Shown here: positions 25,825 through 34,509 of the stretch, one piece after another
Layout of the letters: each line of letters begins with the position of its first letter
Position numbering within the stretch: position 1 is the stretch's first letter
NCBI RefSeq assembly: GCF_009805705.1
Contig: NZ_VSMB01000003.1
Location: 124,001-188,000, forward strand
From: Ruania rhizosphaerae
GTDB taxonomy: Bacteria; Actinomycetota; Actinomycetes; Actinomycetales; Beutenbergiaceae
Length of the DNA: 64,000 bases
Reading direction: 5' to 3'
Program-made: the position numbers and the translations under genes
Notes under the pieces: model-generated
Told to the model about the DNA's origin: nothing
Database searches by the model: none
What the model saw: only the letters and a program-made list of their open reading frames with translations

Positions 25825-27267
25825 GTGTCCACGACAACGCCACCGCTTGAGCTCCACCCAGACCGCCTGCTGCCCGCCGACCCCAGCCGGCGGGAGATCT
25901 CCCGCCGCTTGTACGAGTCGGTGCGGGACCTGCCGATCATCTCCCCGCACGGGCATGTGCCGCCGAGCTGGATCAGCGAGGACACCCCGTTCCGGGACCC
26001 GACCTCGCTGCTGATCACCCCGGACCACTACATCAACCGGATGCTGCACGCCCACGGGGTCCCTCTCAGCGACCTGGGTGTGGGCCGCGAGCCAGGCGAC
26101 GGCTTCGACGACGCTGCCGCTCGCTCGGCGTTCCGTGCACTGTGCACGCACTGGTCCGCCTACCGCGGTACCCCGGTGCGGTACTGGCTCGAGGAGGAGC
26201 TGGCCGGCATCTTCGGCGTGACTGTGCGGCCCAGTGCCGAGACCGCGGACGCCATCTACGACCAGATCGCCGCGAAGCTTGCCGAACCGGACTTCCGGCC
26301 GCGTGCCCTCATGGACGCCTTCGGGATCGAGGTGCTCGCCACGACCGACGACCCGTGCGACACCCTCGACGAGCACGCAACGCTTGCCGCCGATACGACC
26401 TTCACCTCTCGCGTCGTCCCGACCTTCCGCCCGGACAAGTACCTCGACCCGGCGCTGCCGACCTGGACGGCGGATGTGGACCGGCTCGGTGAAGTCTCGG
26501 GTATCGACACCAGTACCTACTCCGGGTACATCGCTGCGCTGGAGGACCGCCGACGCTACTTCGTCTCCCGTGGAGCCGTCTCGGCCGATCACGGCGTGAT
26601 CGACGCCGTGACCGTGATCCTCGACGAGCCGGAGGCAAGCCGGATCTTCGCCGCGGCCCGCGCCGGCGCCGCCACTGAGGACGAGACGACTGCCTTGCGG
26701 CGCCACATGCTCACCGAGATGGCCAGGATGTCCTGCGAGGACGGCCTGGTCATGACCATCCACCCGGGGGTGCGCCGCAACCACCACACACCCACCTGGC
26801 AGGAGTACGGGCCCGACGTCGGCTGCGACATCCCGATCGCGGTGGAGTACACCGACGCGCTGCGTCCGCTGCTGAACGCCTACGGCACCCACCCGAACTT
26901 CACGCTGGTGCTGTTCACCATCGACGAGACCGTGTACTCCCGCGAACTCGCCCCGCTGGCCGGGTTCTACCCCTCGGTGTACGTCGGTGTGCCCTGGTGG
27001 TTCATCGACGCTCCGGAGGCGATCCGCAGGTTCCGCTCCACCGTGACCGAGACGGCCGGGTTTTCCCGCACGTCCGGCTTCATCGACGACACCCGGGCGT
27101 TCTGCTCCATCCCGGCCCGGCACGATATGAGCCGCCGGCTCGACGCCGGCTACCTCTCGGAGCTGGTGGTCGAGCACCGGCTGCCCGAGGACGAGGCCTT
27201 CGAAGCCATCCACGATCTCGTGGTCACCAACCCGCGCAGGGTGTTCAAGCTAGGAGGGCAGTCCTGA
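25825..27267 (+). CDS. uxaC: Glucuronate isomerase (uronate isomerase)
   Basis: A 480-residue amidohydrolase-superfamily uronate isomerase that interconverts D-glucuronate and D-fructuronate (and galacturonate/tagaturonate). The metal-site motif is ISPHGHVPPSW near residue 40, with the usual THW in CTHWSAYRGTP, EVLATTDDPCD, and the HPGVRRNHH and VPWWFIDAPEAIRRF regions. Length fits the family. The GTG at 25825 has no strong Shine-Dalgarno. The next gene starts on its stop codon (TGATG), so the two form an operon, probably under the operator at 25780-25793. Confidence 0.93.
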   Translation: MSTTTPPLELHPDRLLPADPSRREISRRLYESVRDLPIISPHGHVPPSWISEDTPFRDPTSLLITPDHYINRMLHAHGVPLSDLGVGREPGDGFDDAAARSAFRALCTHWSAYRGTPVRYWLEEELAGIFGVTVRPSAETADAIYDQIAAKLAEPDFRPRALMDAFGIEVLATTDDPCDTLDEHATLAADTTFTSRVVPTFRPDKYLDPALPTWTADVDRLGEVSGIDTSTYSGYIAALEDRRRYFVSRGAVSADHGVIDAVTVILDEPEASRIFAAARAGAATEDETTALRRHMLTEMARMSCEDGLVMTIHPGVRRNHHTPTWQEYGPDVGCDIPIAVEYTDALRPLLNAYGTHPNFTLVLFTIDETVYSRELAPLAGFYPSVYVGVPWWFIDAPEAIRRFRSTVTETAGFSRTSGFIDDTRAFCSIPARHDMSRRLDAGYLSELVVEHRLPEDEAFEAIHDLVVTNPRRVFKLGGQS

Positions 27268-28658
27268 TGACACGTCCCACGACACTGCGTCTCGCCCGAG
27301 GCCTCGACGGCCTGCCCGCCGCCAGCGCTCCCGTGCGGATCGTGCACCTGGGAGTGGGCAACTTCCACCGTGCCCACCAGGCCTGGTACACCCACCACGC
27401 GCCCGACGCCGAGGGATGGGGGATCGCCGCGTTCACCGGCCGCCGGCCCGACCAGGCCGACGCACTGGCCCCGCAGGACGGGCTCTACACCCTCATCACG
27501 AAGGGGCCGGACGGCGATGAGGTCGAGGTCATCTCCTCGATCGTGGCCGTGCACCCGGCCGCCGACCACGAGGCCTACCTGGCCTACCTGCGCGACCCGG
27601 CCGTGGTGATCGTGACGCTCACGGTGACCGAACACGGGTACCGCAGGGACGCCGTCGGGAACCTGGACCTGGCTGCCGAGGATGTGGCGGCCGATGTGGC
27701 CGCCCTGCGCAAGGACCCGAAGGCACCGGTGACCTCGGCGCCGATGCGGTTGGTGGCCGGTTTGCTGGCCCGGCGTGCGGCCGGGGCGACGGCGATCACG
27801 ATCCTGCCGTGCGACAACTTGCCGGACAACGGGGATGTCGCCCGCACCCTCGTGATCGACGGCGCGGCAGCGATCGACGAGTCGCTCGTGCCGTGGATCG
27901 AGCAGCACGTGGACTTCGCCACCTCGATGGTGGACCGGATCACCCCGGCCACCACCGACGACGACCGCGCCCTGGCGGCTGACCGGCTCGGCTACACCGA
28001 CGCCGCCCCGGTTCCGACCGAGCCGTTCTCCGAGTGGGTCATCTCCGGCAGATTTCCCGGCGGTCGCCCCCGATGGGAGGACGCCGGCGCGCAGATCGTC
28101 GACGACGTCGCCCCGCACGAGCGCCGCAAGCTGTGGTTGCTGAACGGTTCCCACTCCCAGCTCGCCTACGTGGGCAGCGCCCGGGGCCACGAGACCATCG
28201 ACGCCGCCATCGCCGACCCGCAGTGCCGGGCGTGGGTGGACCAGTACTGGGACGAGGCCGAACGCAACCTGAGCCTGCCGCGCGAGGAGGTGCAGGCATA
28301 CCGGGATGCGCTCATCGCGCGCTACGAGAACCCGCGCGTGCGTCACCTCACCGCCCAGATCGCCCACGACGGTTCCCAGAAGCTGCCGGTGCGCACCTTG
28401 CCGACGCTGAAAGCCGAACGTGCCGCCGGCCGGGTCCCCGTCGGCTGCGCCACGACGTTAGCGGGCTGGGTGCTGCACCTGCGCGGTATCGGGGCTCCCG
28501 TGCACGATCCGGGTGCCGGACCGGCTCAGGAGGCCGCCGGCGCTGGGCCGATCGCCGAGGTCGTGCCTGCAGTGCTGGAGACTCTGCAACCCGGGCTGGG
28601 GCAGGACGCTGAGCTCGTGAGTGCCGTAGTCGAGCAGGCCCAGGCGATCACTGCCTGA
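27267..28658 (+). CDS. Mannitol dehydrogenase family protein, probable fructuronate/tagaturonate reductase
   Basis: A 463-residue polyol-specific long-chain dehydrogenase. The N-terminal Rossmann domain begins IVHLGVGNFHRAHQAWYTHH. The catalytic region KLWLLNGSHSQLAYVG contains the family Lys, Asn and His. Its position right after uxaC, starting on that gene's stop with AGGAGGG upstream, points to reduction of D-fructuronate to D-mannonate (UxuB type) or tagaturonate to altronate (UxaB type). The next enzyme, mannonate dehydratase UxuA, is not in the window, so the pathway must finish elsewhere. Confidence 0.87.
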   Translation: MTRPTTLRLARGLDGLPAASAPVRIVHLGVGNFHRAHQAWYTHHAPDAEGWGIAAFTGRRPDQADALAPQDGLYTLITKGPDGDEVEVISSIVAVHPAADHEAYLAYLRDPAVVIVTLTVTEHGYRRDAVGNLDLAAEDVAADVAALRKDPKAPVTSAPMRLVAGLLARRAAGATAITILPCDNLPDNGDVARTLVIDGAAAIDESLVPWIEQHVDFATSMVDRITPATTDDDRALAADRLGYTDAAPVPTEPFSEWVISGRFPGGRPRWEDAGAQIVDDVAPHERRKLWLLNGSHSQLAYVGSARGHETIDAAIADPQCRAWVDQYWDEAERNLSLPREEVQAYRDALIARYENPRVRHLTAQIAHDGSQKLPVRTLPTLKAERAAGRVPVGCATTLAGWVLHLRGIGAPVHDPGAGPAQEAAGAGPIAEVVPAVLETLQPGLGQDAELVSAVVEQAQAITA

Positions 28659-28663
28659 CCAGA

Positions 28664-28684
28664 GTCGCCGCAGACTCCGGCGAC
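28664..28684. terminator. Short hairpin after the uronate operon
   Basis: GTCGCCG (28664-28670) and CGGCGAC (28678-28684) form a 7-bp stem with a 7-nt loop directly after the stop of the mannitol dehydrogenase family gene. There is no clear U-tract. Confidence 0.5.
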
Positions 28685-28783
28685 CTCACCCGTCGCGATC
28701 CACGAGATCGATGACATCGCGGTCACCCTTGTTCTCGTCGTCTGGGAATACCTGCGCACCCACTGTGTTGACCCTCTCAGAAG

Positions 28784-28801
28784 TTCATGCAAATGCATGA
28801 A
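28784..28801. promoter_or_regulatory. Candidate MarR operator overlapping the flavoprotein promoter
   Basis: The 18-bp sequence TTCATGCAAATGCATGAA is a perfect 8-bp inverted repeat with a 2-nt centre. A TTGACC -35 hexamer lies at 28768-28773, so the palindrome covers the expected -10 region. This geometry suits repression by the MarR protein encoded as the second gene of the same operon. Confidence 0.65.
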
Positions 28802-28844
28802 ACTACCGGCCGTGAGAACCACGGGAGCAGACGAGAGGCAGACC

Positions 28845-29981
28845 ATGCAGTTCGGCATCTTCACCGTCGGGGACGTCACCACCGACCCCACGACAGGTCG
28901 CACACCCACCGAGCACGAGCGCATCAAGGCGATCCTGACGATTGCCAAGCATGCCGAGGACGTCGGCCTCGACGTGTTCGCGACCGGTGAGCACCACAAC
29001 CCGCCGTTCATCCCCAGCTCACCGACCACGCTGCTCGGTTACGTGGCCGCGCAGACCGAGCGCATCATCCTGTCGACCTCGACCACCCTCATCACCACGA
29101 ACGACCCGGTGAAGATCGCCGAGGACTATGCGTTCCTTCAGCACGTCGCGCAGGGCCGGGTGGACCTCATGCTCGGGCGTGGCAACCACGGCCCCGTGTA
29201 CCCGTGGTTCGGACAGGACCCACGCCAGGGTCTGCCGCTGACGATCGAGAACTACCAGCTGCTGCGCAAGCTGTGGGATGAGGAGCAGGTCGACTGGGAG
29301 GGCCGCTTCCGTAGCCCGCTGCAGGGATTTACGGCCACCCCGCGTCCACTGGACGGCGTCGCCCCCTTCGTCTGGCACGGATCGATCCGTACGCCGCAAG
29401 TGGCCGAACTGGCTGCCTTCTACGGCGACGGCTTCTTCGCCAACCACATCTTCTGGCCGAAGGAGCACTTCCAGCAGCTGATCGGGTTGTACCGGCAGCG
29501 GTTCGAGCACCACGGCCACGGCAGTGCCGACCAGGCGATCGTGGGACTCGGCGGCCAGGTGTTCATGCGCAAGAACTCCCAGGACGCCGTCAACGAGTTC
29601 CGGCCATACTTCGACAACGCGCCGGTCTACGGGCACGGGCCGAGCCTGGAGGAGTTCACCGAGGCGACCCCGCTGACCGTGGGCAGCCCGCAGGAAGTGA
29701 TCGACAAGACGCTCACCTTCACCGAGAGCTTCGGTCACTACCAGCGTCAGCTGTTCCTGATGGACCACGCGGGTTTGCCGCTGAAGACCGTGCTGGAGCA
29801 GCTCGACCTGCTCGGCGGCGAGGTGGTGCCGGTGCTGCGCAAGGAGCTCGCGATGAACCGCCCCGCTCACGTGCCGGACGGGCCCACCCATGCCGCCCGC
29901 GTGGAGGCCAACGGAGGACCGGTCGACCTCACGCCGAAGTTCGCTGTGGACCCGATGTCCGGGAGTGCGATCCCGCGATGA
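28845..29981 (+). CDS. LLM-class flavin-dependent oxidoreductase (CE1758-like)
   Basis: A 378-residue luciferase-like TIM-barrel protein beginning MQFGIFTVGDVTTDPTTGRT, as in the CE1758-like subgroup. Characteristic segments are GEHHNPPFIPSSPTTLLGYVA split by normal spacing, RVDLMLGRGNHGPVYPWFG, and LTVGSPQEVIDKTLTF. The enzyme should use reduced FMN, which the third gene of the operon can supply. The ATG at 28845 has GAGAGG upstream; the longer frame from 28797 would begin inside the palindromic operator. The stop overlaps the MarR start (ATGA). The substrate is unknown. Confidence 0.88.
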   Translation: MQFGIFTVGDVTTDPTTGRTPTEHERIKAILTIAKHAEDVGLDVFATGEHHNPPFIPSSPTTLLGYVAAQTERIILSTSTTLITTNDPVKIAEDYAFLQHVAQGRVDLMLGRGNHGPVYPWFGQDPRQGLPLTIENYQLLRKLWDEEQVDWEGRFRSPLQGFTATPRPLDGVAPFVWHGSIRTPQVAELAAFYGDGFFANHIFWPKEHFQQLIGLYRQRFEHHGHGSADQAIVGLGGQVFMRKNSQDAVNEFRPYFDNAPVYGHGPSLEEFTEATPLTVGSPQEVIDKTLTFTESFGHYQRQLFLMDHAGLPLKTVLEQLDLLGGEVVPVLRKELAMNRPAHVPDGPTHAARVEANGGPVDLTPKFAVDPMSGSAIPR

Positions 29982-30475
29982 GTGCGCGGACCGCAGCCCC
30001 CGCGTGGGAGGCACTCTTCCGGGCTCAGGTGCACCTGATGCGTCACTTCGAGGAGGCCAAGGACTTCGCGCCGCTCACATCCCGCGAGTACGACGTGCTG
30101 TTCACACTCGCCCGGTGCGGGGGAGCGGCCCGGATGCGCGACCTGGTTCCGCACCTGCTGATGAGCCAGCCGAGTCTGTCGCGCATGGTGGATCGCCTCG
30201 CGTCTGACGGTGTTCTGGAACGCCGGATCGCCGACGGCGACGGCCGGGGTGTGATTGTTGCGCTCACCGACCGTGGGGCTGAACTGCAGCGGCGCGTCGG
30301 ACGGCGGCACGTGCGTTCCATCAGCTCCCGGCTGGACGCCGTGCTCACCGAGGATGAGCAGGTCGAGCTGCGACGGTTGTGCGCGAAGCTGCAGGACCCC
30401 GAGACCGGCCCTGACGATGCCCGGCACGCAGGCGAGACCAGGCGTGCAGGATCACAGAAGGAGGAAGAACGATGA
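29978..30475 (+). CDS. MarR-family transcriptional regulator
   Basis: A 165-residue winged-helix regulator. The DNA-binding region reads LTSREYDVLFTLARCGGAARM and LMSQPSLSRMVDRLASDGVLERR, followed by the wing IADGDGRGVIVALTDRG, a standard MarR signature. It lies between the flavoprotein and the FMN reductase with 4-bp overlaps on both sides. It is the likely repressor acting on the 28784-28801 palindrome, with redox stress or a phenolic compound as a possible inducer. Confidence 0.92.
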   Translation: MSARTAAPAWEALFRAQVHLMRHFEEAKDFAPLTSREYDVLFTLARCGGAARMRDLVPHLLMSQPSLSRMVDRLASDGVLERRIADGDGRGVIVALTDRGAELQRRVGRRHVRSISSRLDAVLTEDEQVELRRLCAKLQDPETGPDDARHAGETRRAGSQKEEER

Positions 30476-31035
30476 CTGAGTCCGAGACCCTGTCCGTGGT
30501 CGCGGTCAACGGCGGGGTGGGATTCCCCTCCACCACCCGTGCGCTGACGGACGCGCTGGTGCGGGAGGTCGCCGCCAGCGCGAACGTGACCACACGGACC
30601 GTCGACGTGCGGGACGTGGCCACCGACATCGCGGACGCCACCGTGATCGGTCTGCCCTCAGGTGCGCTGGATGAGGCGTTGCGTGCAGTGGAGCAGGCGG
30701 ACCTGGTGATCGCAGGCACTCCGGTGTTCCGCGGCACGTACGCCGGTCTGTTCAAGGGGTTCTGGGACCTGGTGGAACCGACGTCGATGCGCGGTAAGCC
30801 GGTGGTGCTCGCCGCGACCGGTGGCAGCACCCGCCACCAGCTGATGATCGACCAGGCGATGCGGCCACTGTTCGCCTATTTCGGTGCCCTGGTGGTGCCC
30901 ACGGCCGTGTACGCCGCCAAGGACGACTTCGCCGTCGCCGGCGCGCCGGGTGTGGAGCTGGCGGCTCGCGTCGAGCGGGCGGGCCGTGAGGCGGCCCGAC
31001 TCGCGCAGGCGGTCGCGGTCGGCCAGCGCGCGTAG
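30472..31035 (+). CDS. NAD(P)H-dependent FMN reductase (CE1758/SsuE-like)
   Basis: A 187-residue flavodoxin-fold reductase. It shows SVVAVNGGVGFPSTTRALTDAL at the FMN phosphate site, split at normal spacing, and LVIAGTPVFRGTYAGLFKGFWDLVEP with the GTYAGLFK loop. It should reduce FMN with NAD(P)H for the LLM monooxygenase encoded first in the operon. The ATG overlaps the MarR stop by 4 bp. The combination of LLM protein, MarR and FMN reductase is a complete two-component flavin monooxygenase unit. Confidence 0.9.
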   Translation: MTESETLSVVAVNGGVGFPSTTRALTDALVREVAASANVTTRTVDVRDVATDIADATVIGLPSGALDEALRAVEQADLVIAGTPVFRGTYAGLFKGFWDLVEPTSMRGKPVVLAATGGSTRHQLMIDQAMRPLFAYFGALVVPTAVYAAKDDFAVAGAPGVELAARVERAGREAARLAQAVAVGQRA

Positions 31036-31055
31036 GCCCCGGCGCCTGAGGCACG

Positions 31056-31088
31056 ACCGCCCGGACTGCATGTTGCGGCCCGGGCGGT
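31056..31088. terminator. Bidirectional hairpin between the flavin operon and dps
   Basis: ACCGCCCGG (31056-31064) and CCGGGCGGT (31080-31088) form a perfect 9-bp stem with a 15-nt loop between the convergent FMN reductase and dps genes. No U-tract is present on either strand. Confidence 0.6.
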
Positions 31089-31114
31089 GCTGCGAAGGTT
31101 GCTCGGTGCGGACC

Positions 31115-31576
31115 TCAGCCCTCCGCTGAGCGGAACATCCAGGCGTGCTTCTCCAGGCCCGTGGCCACCCCGATCAGCAGGTCCTGGCTGAGGAGGTCCA
31201 CCTCCAGGTCCGCCAGCCCGGACTTGATCCGCTCACTGGTGGCCTGGAGCCGGTCATCGAAGATCTTGATCACCTTGTCGGTGCCGATCTGCCCGGCGTC
31301 CACAGCAGGCACGTGCGAGGAGTCAGCGATGGTCGCGGCACGGCCGTCCGGTGCGGTGCCGAGGGTAGCCAGGCGCTCGGCGACCTCGTCGGACCATCCC
31401 CGCAGGTCCGCGATCACCTCGTCGAGCTGGAGGTGGATGGACCGGAAGTGGGGGCCATGCAGGTTCCAATGCGCCTGCTTGCCCTGCAGGGCGAGGTCGA
31501 TCAGGTCGACAAGGGCGGCTTGCAGTCGATCGATGACGACGTCCGGTGCCTTCGGGCGGGTGGCGTGTGTGCTCAC
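31115..31576 (-). CDS. dps: Dps-family DNA-binding ferritin-like protein
   Basis: A 153-residue Dps/MrgA protein that oxidises and stores iron as a dodecamer and protects DNA. The intersubunit ferroxidase motif is in KQAHWNLHGPHFRSIHLQLD with the conserved His, Asp and following Glu. The four-helix bundle length is usual. The N-terminal tail is short. The start is GTG with AAGGGAAGGA five bases upstream. The 5'-UTR holds a GTCGCGG/CCGCGAC hairpin, and a TAGCAT -10-like box lies at 31643-31648 on the minus strand. Confidence 0.93.
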   Translation of the reverse strand: MSTHATRPKAPDVVIDRLQAALVDLIDLALQGKQAHWNLHGPHFRSIHLQLDEVIADLRGWSDEVAERLATLGTAPDGRAATIADSSHVPAVDAGQIGTDKVIKIFDDRLQATSERIKSGLADLEVDLLSQDLLIGVATGLEKHAWMFRSAEG

Positions 31577-31780
31577 GTGTGTCCTTCCCTTCGGTCGGAA
31601 CCCGTCGCGGTCTCGCCGCGACGAGAGGTCTCCCTCGTCTTCATGCTAGGTCGGCCGGCCGCAGTCCGCGCGGGGAGCCGCACGATTGGCAGTGATGACC
31701 CCGGCGGGCGCTGGCTGTACTGACAACTGGCCCGTGAGGTGCGCAGCCGTCCACCGGCGCAGGGGCGCTACCATGGGCGT

Positions 31781-31819
31781 ATGCAGTTGGTCCTGCTCCT
31801 TATCGAGCCGCGTCGGTAG
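31781..31819 (+). CDS. Putative leucine-rich leader peptide of leuS
   Basis: The 12-residue frame reads MQLVLLLIEPRR, with four different Leu codons (TTG, CTG, CTC, CTT) plus Val and Ile near its middle. It would be translated as a leaderless message from the TACCAT promoter at 31769-31774. Its last codons lie in the first arm of the hairpin upstream of the terminator. This is the expected design of a leader peptide that senses leucyl-tRNA charging. The alternative frame from ATG 31773 is not Leu-rich. Confidence 0.55.
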   Translation: MQLVLLLIEPRR

Positions 31820-31838
31820 ATCACACACCGTCGCGGCT

Positions 31839-31863
31839 GCCCCTCTGTGAGAGGGGCTTTTTT
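31839..31863 (+). terminator. Intrinsic terminator inside the leuS leader
   Basis: A perfect 8-bp stem with a GTG loop is followed by six T residues. It points towards leuS and lies between the leader peptide and the leuS start, so transcription must read through it to express the synthetase. Confidence 0.85.
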
Positions 31864-31906
31864 GTGCCGATGCCACAGGGCAGGACTCACCCGGGAGACG
31901 AGGCGA

Positions 31907-34399
31907 ATGAGCACCGAGCAGATCGAGACCACCTACGACGCGCACGCCATGGAGGCGAAGTGGTTGCCGGTGTGGGAGGAGCTCCAGCCCTTCCGTGCCG
32001 ACGACGAGGCGGTGCGCACCGGCGAGAAGCAGAAGCGGTACGCCCTCACGATGTTCCCGTACCCGAGCGGGGACCTGCATATGGGGCACGCCGAGGTGAC
32101 AGCCCTGCACGACGTCATCGCCCGGTACTGGTGGCTGCGCGGGTTCGAGGTGATGAACCCGATGGGTTGGGACTCCTTCGGCCTGCCGGCCGAGAATGCC
32201 GCGATCCGCAATGATGAGCACCCGGCCACCTACACCTACGGCAATATCGACACCCAGGCGGCCTCGTTCAAGAAGTTCGGCATCAGTTTCGACTGGTCCC
32301 GACGGTTGCACACCTCCGACCCGGAGTACTACCGGTGGACGCAGTGGCTGTTTCTGAAGTTCGCCGAGCGCGGGCTGGCCTATCAGAAGTACTCGCCGGT
32401 CAACTGGTGCCCGAACGACCAGACCGTGCTGGCCAACGAACAGGTCGTGGACGGGCGGTGTGAGCGGTGCGGTGCCGAGGTGACCAAGCGTGAGCTGAAC
32501 CAGTGGTACTTCAAGATCACCGACTACGCCCAGGAACTGCTCGACGACCTGGACGGCCTGGCATCGACCTGGCCGGATCGCGTGGTCACCGCACAGCGGA
32601 ACTGGATCGGACGCTCCGAGGGCGCCCACGTCGATTTCACGCTGCACCTGGCGGACCGATCCGACCGGGTCGTGACTGTCTACACCACCCGCCCGGACAC
32701 CCTTTACGGCGCCACCTTCATGGTCGTCGCCGCCGACGCCGGGCTGGCCGCCGAGATCGTCGCTCCCGAGCGACGTGAGGCCTTCGAGGCGTATCTGGCG
32801 CAGACCCGCAAGGCCTCCGACATCGACCGCATGTCCACCGAGCGACCCAAGACCGGTGTGGACCTGGGCGTCACCGCGACGAACCCGGTCAGCGGGGAGC
32901 AGGTGCCGGTGTGGGCCTCCGACTACGTGCTGGCCGACTACGGCACCGGGGCGATCATGGCGGTACCCGCGCACGACCAGCGCGACCTCGACTTCGCCCG
33001 CGCCATGGGACTGCCGGTGCGCCGGGTGATCGACACCGGTGAGGAGAACCCGGAGACCTCCGGTGTGGCCACCACCGGTGACGGTTCCTACGTCAGCTCG
33101 GGAGTGCTGGACGGGCTCACCGACAAGCAGGCCGGGATCGCCACGATCGTCGATCGACTGGAGTCCGAGGGCACCGGCACCCGCGCCGTGAACTTCCGGC
33201 TGCGCGACTGGCTGCTGAGCCGGCAGCGCTACTGGGGCTGCCCGATCCCGATCATCCACTGTGAGTCGTGCGGTGCGGTTCCGGTGCCGGAGGACCAGCT
33301 CCCGGTGACGCTGCCGGACATGCGCGGTGCCGACCTGAAGCCGAAAGGCGTCTCCCCGTTGGCGACGGCCACCGACTGGGTGAACGTCGACTGCCCGCGC
33401 TGTGGTGCTGCGGCGAAGCGCGACACCGACACCATGGACACCTTCGTCGACTCGTCCTGGTACTTCCTGCGCTACTGCTCACCGAACGATGGCACCCAGG
33501 TGTTCGATCCCGAGCTGACGAATGCCTGGATGCCTGCAGACATCTACGTCGGCGGTGTCGAGCACGCCGTGCTGCATCTGCTGTATGCCCGGTTCTTCGC
33601 CAAGGTGCTGGCCGATATGGGCCTGCTGGAGGTGCGCGAGCCCTTCGCCGCGCAGCTGAACCAGGGCGTGGTGATCAACGAGGGCAAGAAGATGAGCAAA
33701 TCCCTGGGCAACGGCGTGAGCCTGGGGGAGCAGCTGGCAGAGTTCGGCGTCGACGCGGTGCGCCTGACGTTGGTATTCGCCGGCCCGCCGGAGGACGACA
33801 TCGACTGGGCGGACATGTCCCCGGCCGGGTCGCTACGGTTCCTGCAGCGGGCGTGGCGCCTGGCGGGAGACGTGACCTCCGCCGTCGGGACCCCCGCGGA
33901 CCAGGGCGATACCGCCCTGCGGAAGGTGACTCACAGGACCCTGCACGAGGCGGCGGGCCTGATCGAGTCGCACCGGTTCAACGTGGTAGTGGCTCGCACG
34001 ATGGAGCTGGTCAACGCCACCCGCAAAGCCATCGACTCCGGTTGTGGCGGGGCCGATCCGGCCGTGCGGGAAGCCGTGGAGGCGGTGGCCATCCTGCTCT
34101 CGCTGGTCGCCCCGTACACGGCCGAGGACATGTGGGAGCGGCTGGGCCACGCCCCGACCGTGGCACGCGCCGGCTGGCCTGAGGTGGACGAGTCGCTGCT
34201 CGTGGAGGATGTCGTCACCTGCGTGGTCCAGGTCAAGGGCAAAGTGCGTGGGCGACTCGAGGTCTCCCCGGACATCTCCGAGGCCGACCTGCAGGCCGCC
34301 GCGCTCGCCGACCCAGGCGTGCAGCGCGCCTTGAACGGTGCCCAGGTGCGCAAGGTGATCGTGCGCGCACCCAAGCTTGTCAACATCGTCCCGGCATGA
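31907..34399 (+). CDS. leuS: Leucyl-tRNA synthetase
   Basis: An 830-residue class I aminoacyl-tRNA synthetase that charges tRNA-Leu. The HIGH motif appears as [12 protein letters not shown] (HMGH), and KMSKS as [11 protein letters not shown]. The CP1 editing domain lies about 225-415 with [14 protein letters not shown] and the editing-site Asp region in [17 protein letters not shown]. Zinc-site cysteines occur in RCERCGAEV and [10 protein letters not shown]. The C-terminal anticodon-binding region is complete. The ATG at 31907 has GAGG three bases upstream. Expression probably depends on the leader at 31769-31863. Its 3' end faces a HerA-like ATPase gene across the second 47-bp palindromic element. 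Confidence 0.97.
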   Translation: MSTEQIETTYDAHAMEAKWLPVWEELQPFRADDEAVRTGEKQKRYALTMFPYPSGDLHMGHAEVTALHDVIARYWWLRGFEVMNPMGWDSFGLPAENAAIRNDEHPATYTYGNIDTQAASFKKFGISFDWSRRLHTSDPEYYRWTQWLFLKFAERGLAYQKYSPVNWCPNDQTVLANEQVVDGRCERCGAEVTKRELNQWYFKITDYAQELLDDLDGLASTWPDRVVTAQRNWIGRSEGAHVDFTLHLADRSDRVVTVYTTRPDTLYGATFMVVAADAGLAAEIVAPERREAFEAYLAQTRKASDIDRMSTERPKTGVDLGVTATNPVSGEQVPVWASDYVLADYGTGAIMAVPAHDQRDLDFARAMGLPVRRVIDTGEENPETSGVATTGDGSYVSSGVLDGLTDKQAGIATIVDRLESEGTGTRAVNFRLRDWLLSRQRYWGCPIPIIHCESCGAVPVPEDQLPVTLPDMRGADLKPKGVSPLATATDWVNVDCPRCGAAAKRDTDTMDTFVDSSWYFLRYCSPNDGTQVFDPELTNAWMPADIYVGGVEHAVLHLLYARFFAKVLADMGLLEVREPFAAQLNQGVVINEGKKMSKSLGNGVSLGEQLAEFGVDAVRLTLVFAGPPEDDIDWADMSPAGSLRFLQRAWRLAGDVTSAVGTPADQGDTALRKVTHRTLHEAAGLIESHRFNVVVARTMELVNATRKAIDSGCGGADPAVREAVEAVAILLSLVAPYTAEDMWERLGHAPTVARAGWPEVDESLLVEDVVTCVVQVKGKVRGRLEVSPDISEADLQAAALADPGVQRALNGAQVRKVIVRAPKLVNIVPA

Positions 34400-34430
34400 T
34401 CTGAGGCGCGTGCCCCGAGGGCGCCGCGAA

Positions 34431-34477
34431 CGCTGAGTTGTTCGGCATCGAGCGACTGAACGCCGAACAACTCAGCG
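34431..34477. terminator. 47-bp palindromic element / bidirectional terminator, copy 2
   Basis: Perfect 16-bp arms (34431-34446 and 34462-34477) flank a 15-nt loop between the convergent leuS and HerA-like genes. The left arm and the first four loop bases are identical to those of the element at 1919-1965, and loop lengths are equal. There is no U-tract. Confidence 0.7.
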
Positions 34478-34509
34478 CTCGTCCCTGCTGGGGCAGCGAG
34501 CAGTGGCTC

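Larger units (their letters stand above)
31769..31863 (+). promoter_or_regulatory. Candidate leucine-responsive attenuator upstream of leuS
   Basis: The region from 31577 to 31906 has no ordinary gene; beyond the dps promoter area it holds this leader. A TACCAT -10 box (31769-31774) sits six bases before a 12-codon frame with four Leu codons (31781-31819). A 12-bp hairpin with one mismatch follows (31806-31817 with 31827-31838) and contains the leader stop codon. Directly after it is an intrinsic terminator: GCCCCTCT (31839-31846), loop GTG, AGAGGGGC (31850-31857) and six T (31858-31863). leuS starts 43 nt later. I could not find a clear antiterminator pairing by eye. Confidence 0.6.

Noticed and set aside
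25237-27213. Long minus-strand open frame (658 codons) opposite uxaC and AraC
   Set aside because: The product is Val/Gly/His/Arg-rich with no family resemblance, and it lies antisense to two clear genes; a GC-rich shadow frame.
31773-31850. Alternative leader frame from ATG 31773 upstream of leuS
   Set aside because: It is not Leu-rich (only two Leu codons), it starts inside the predicted -10 box, and it runs into the terminator stem.
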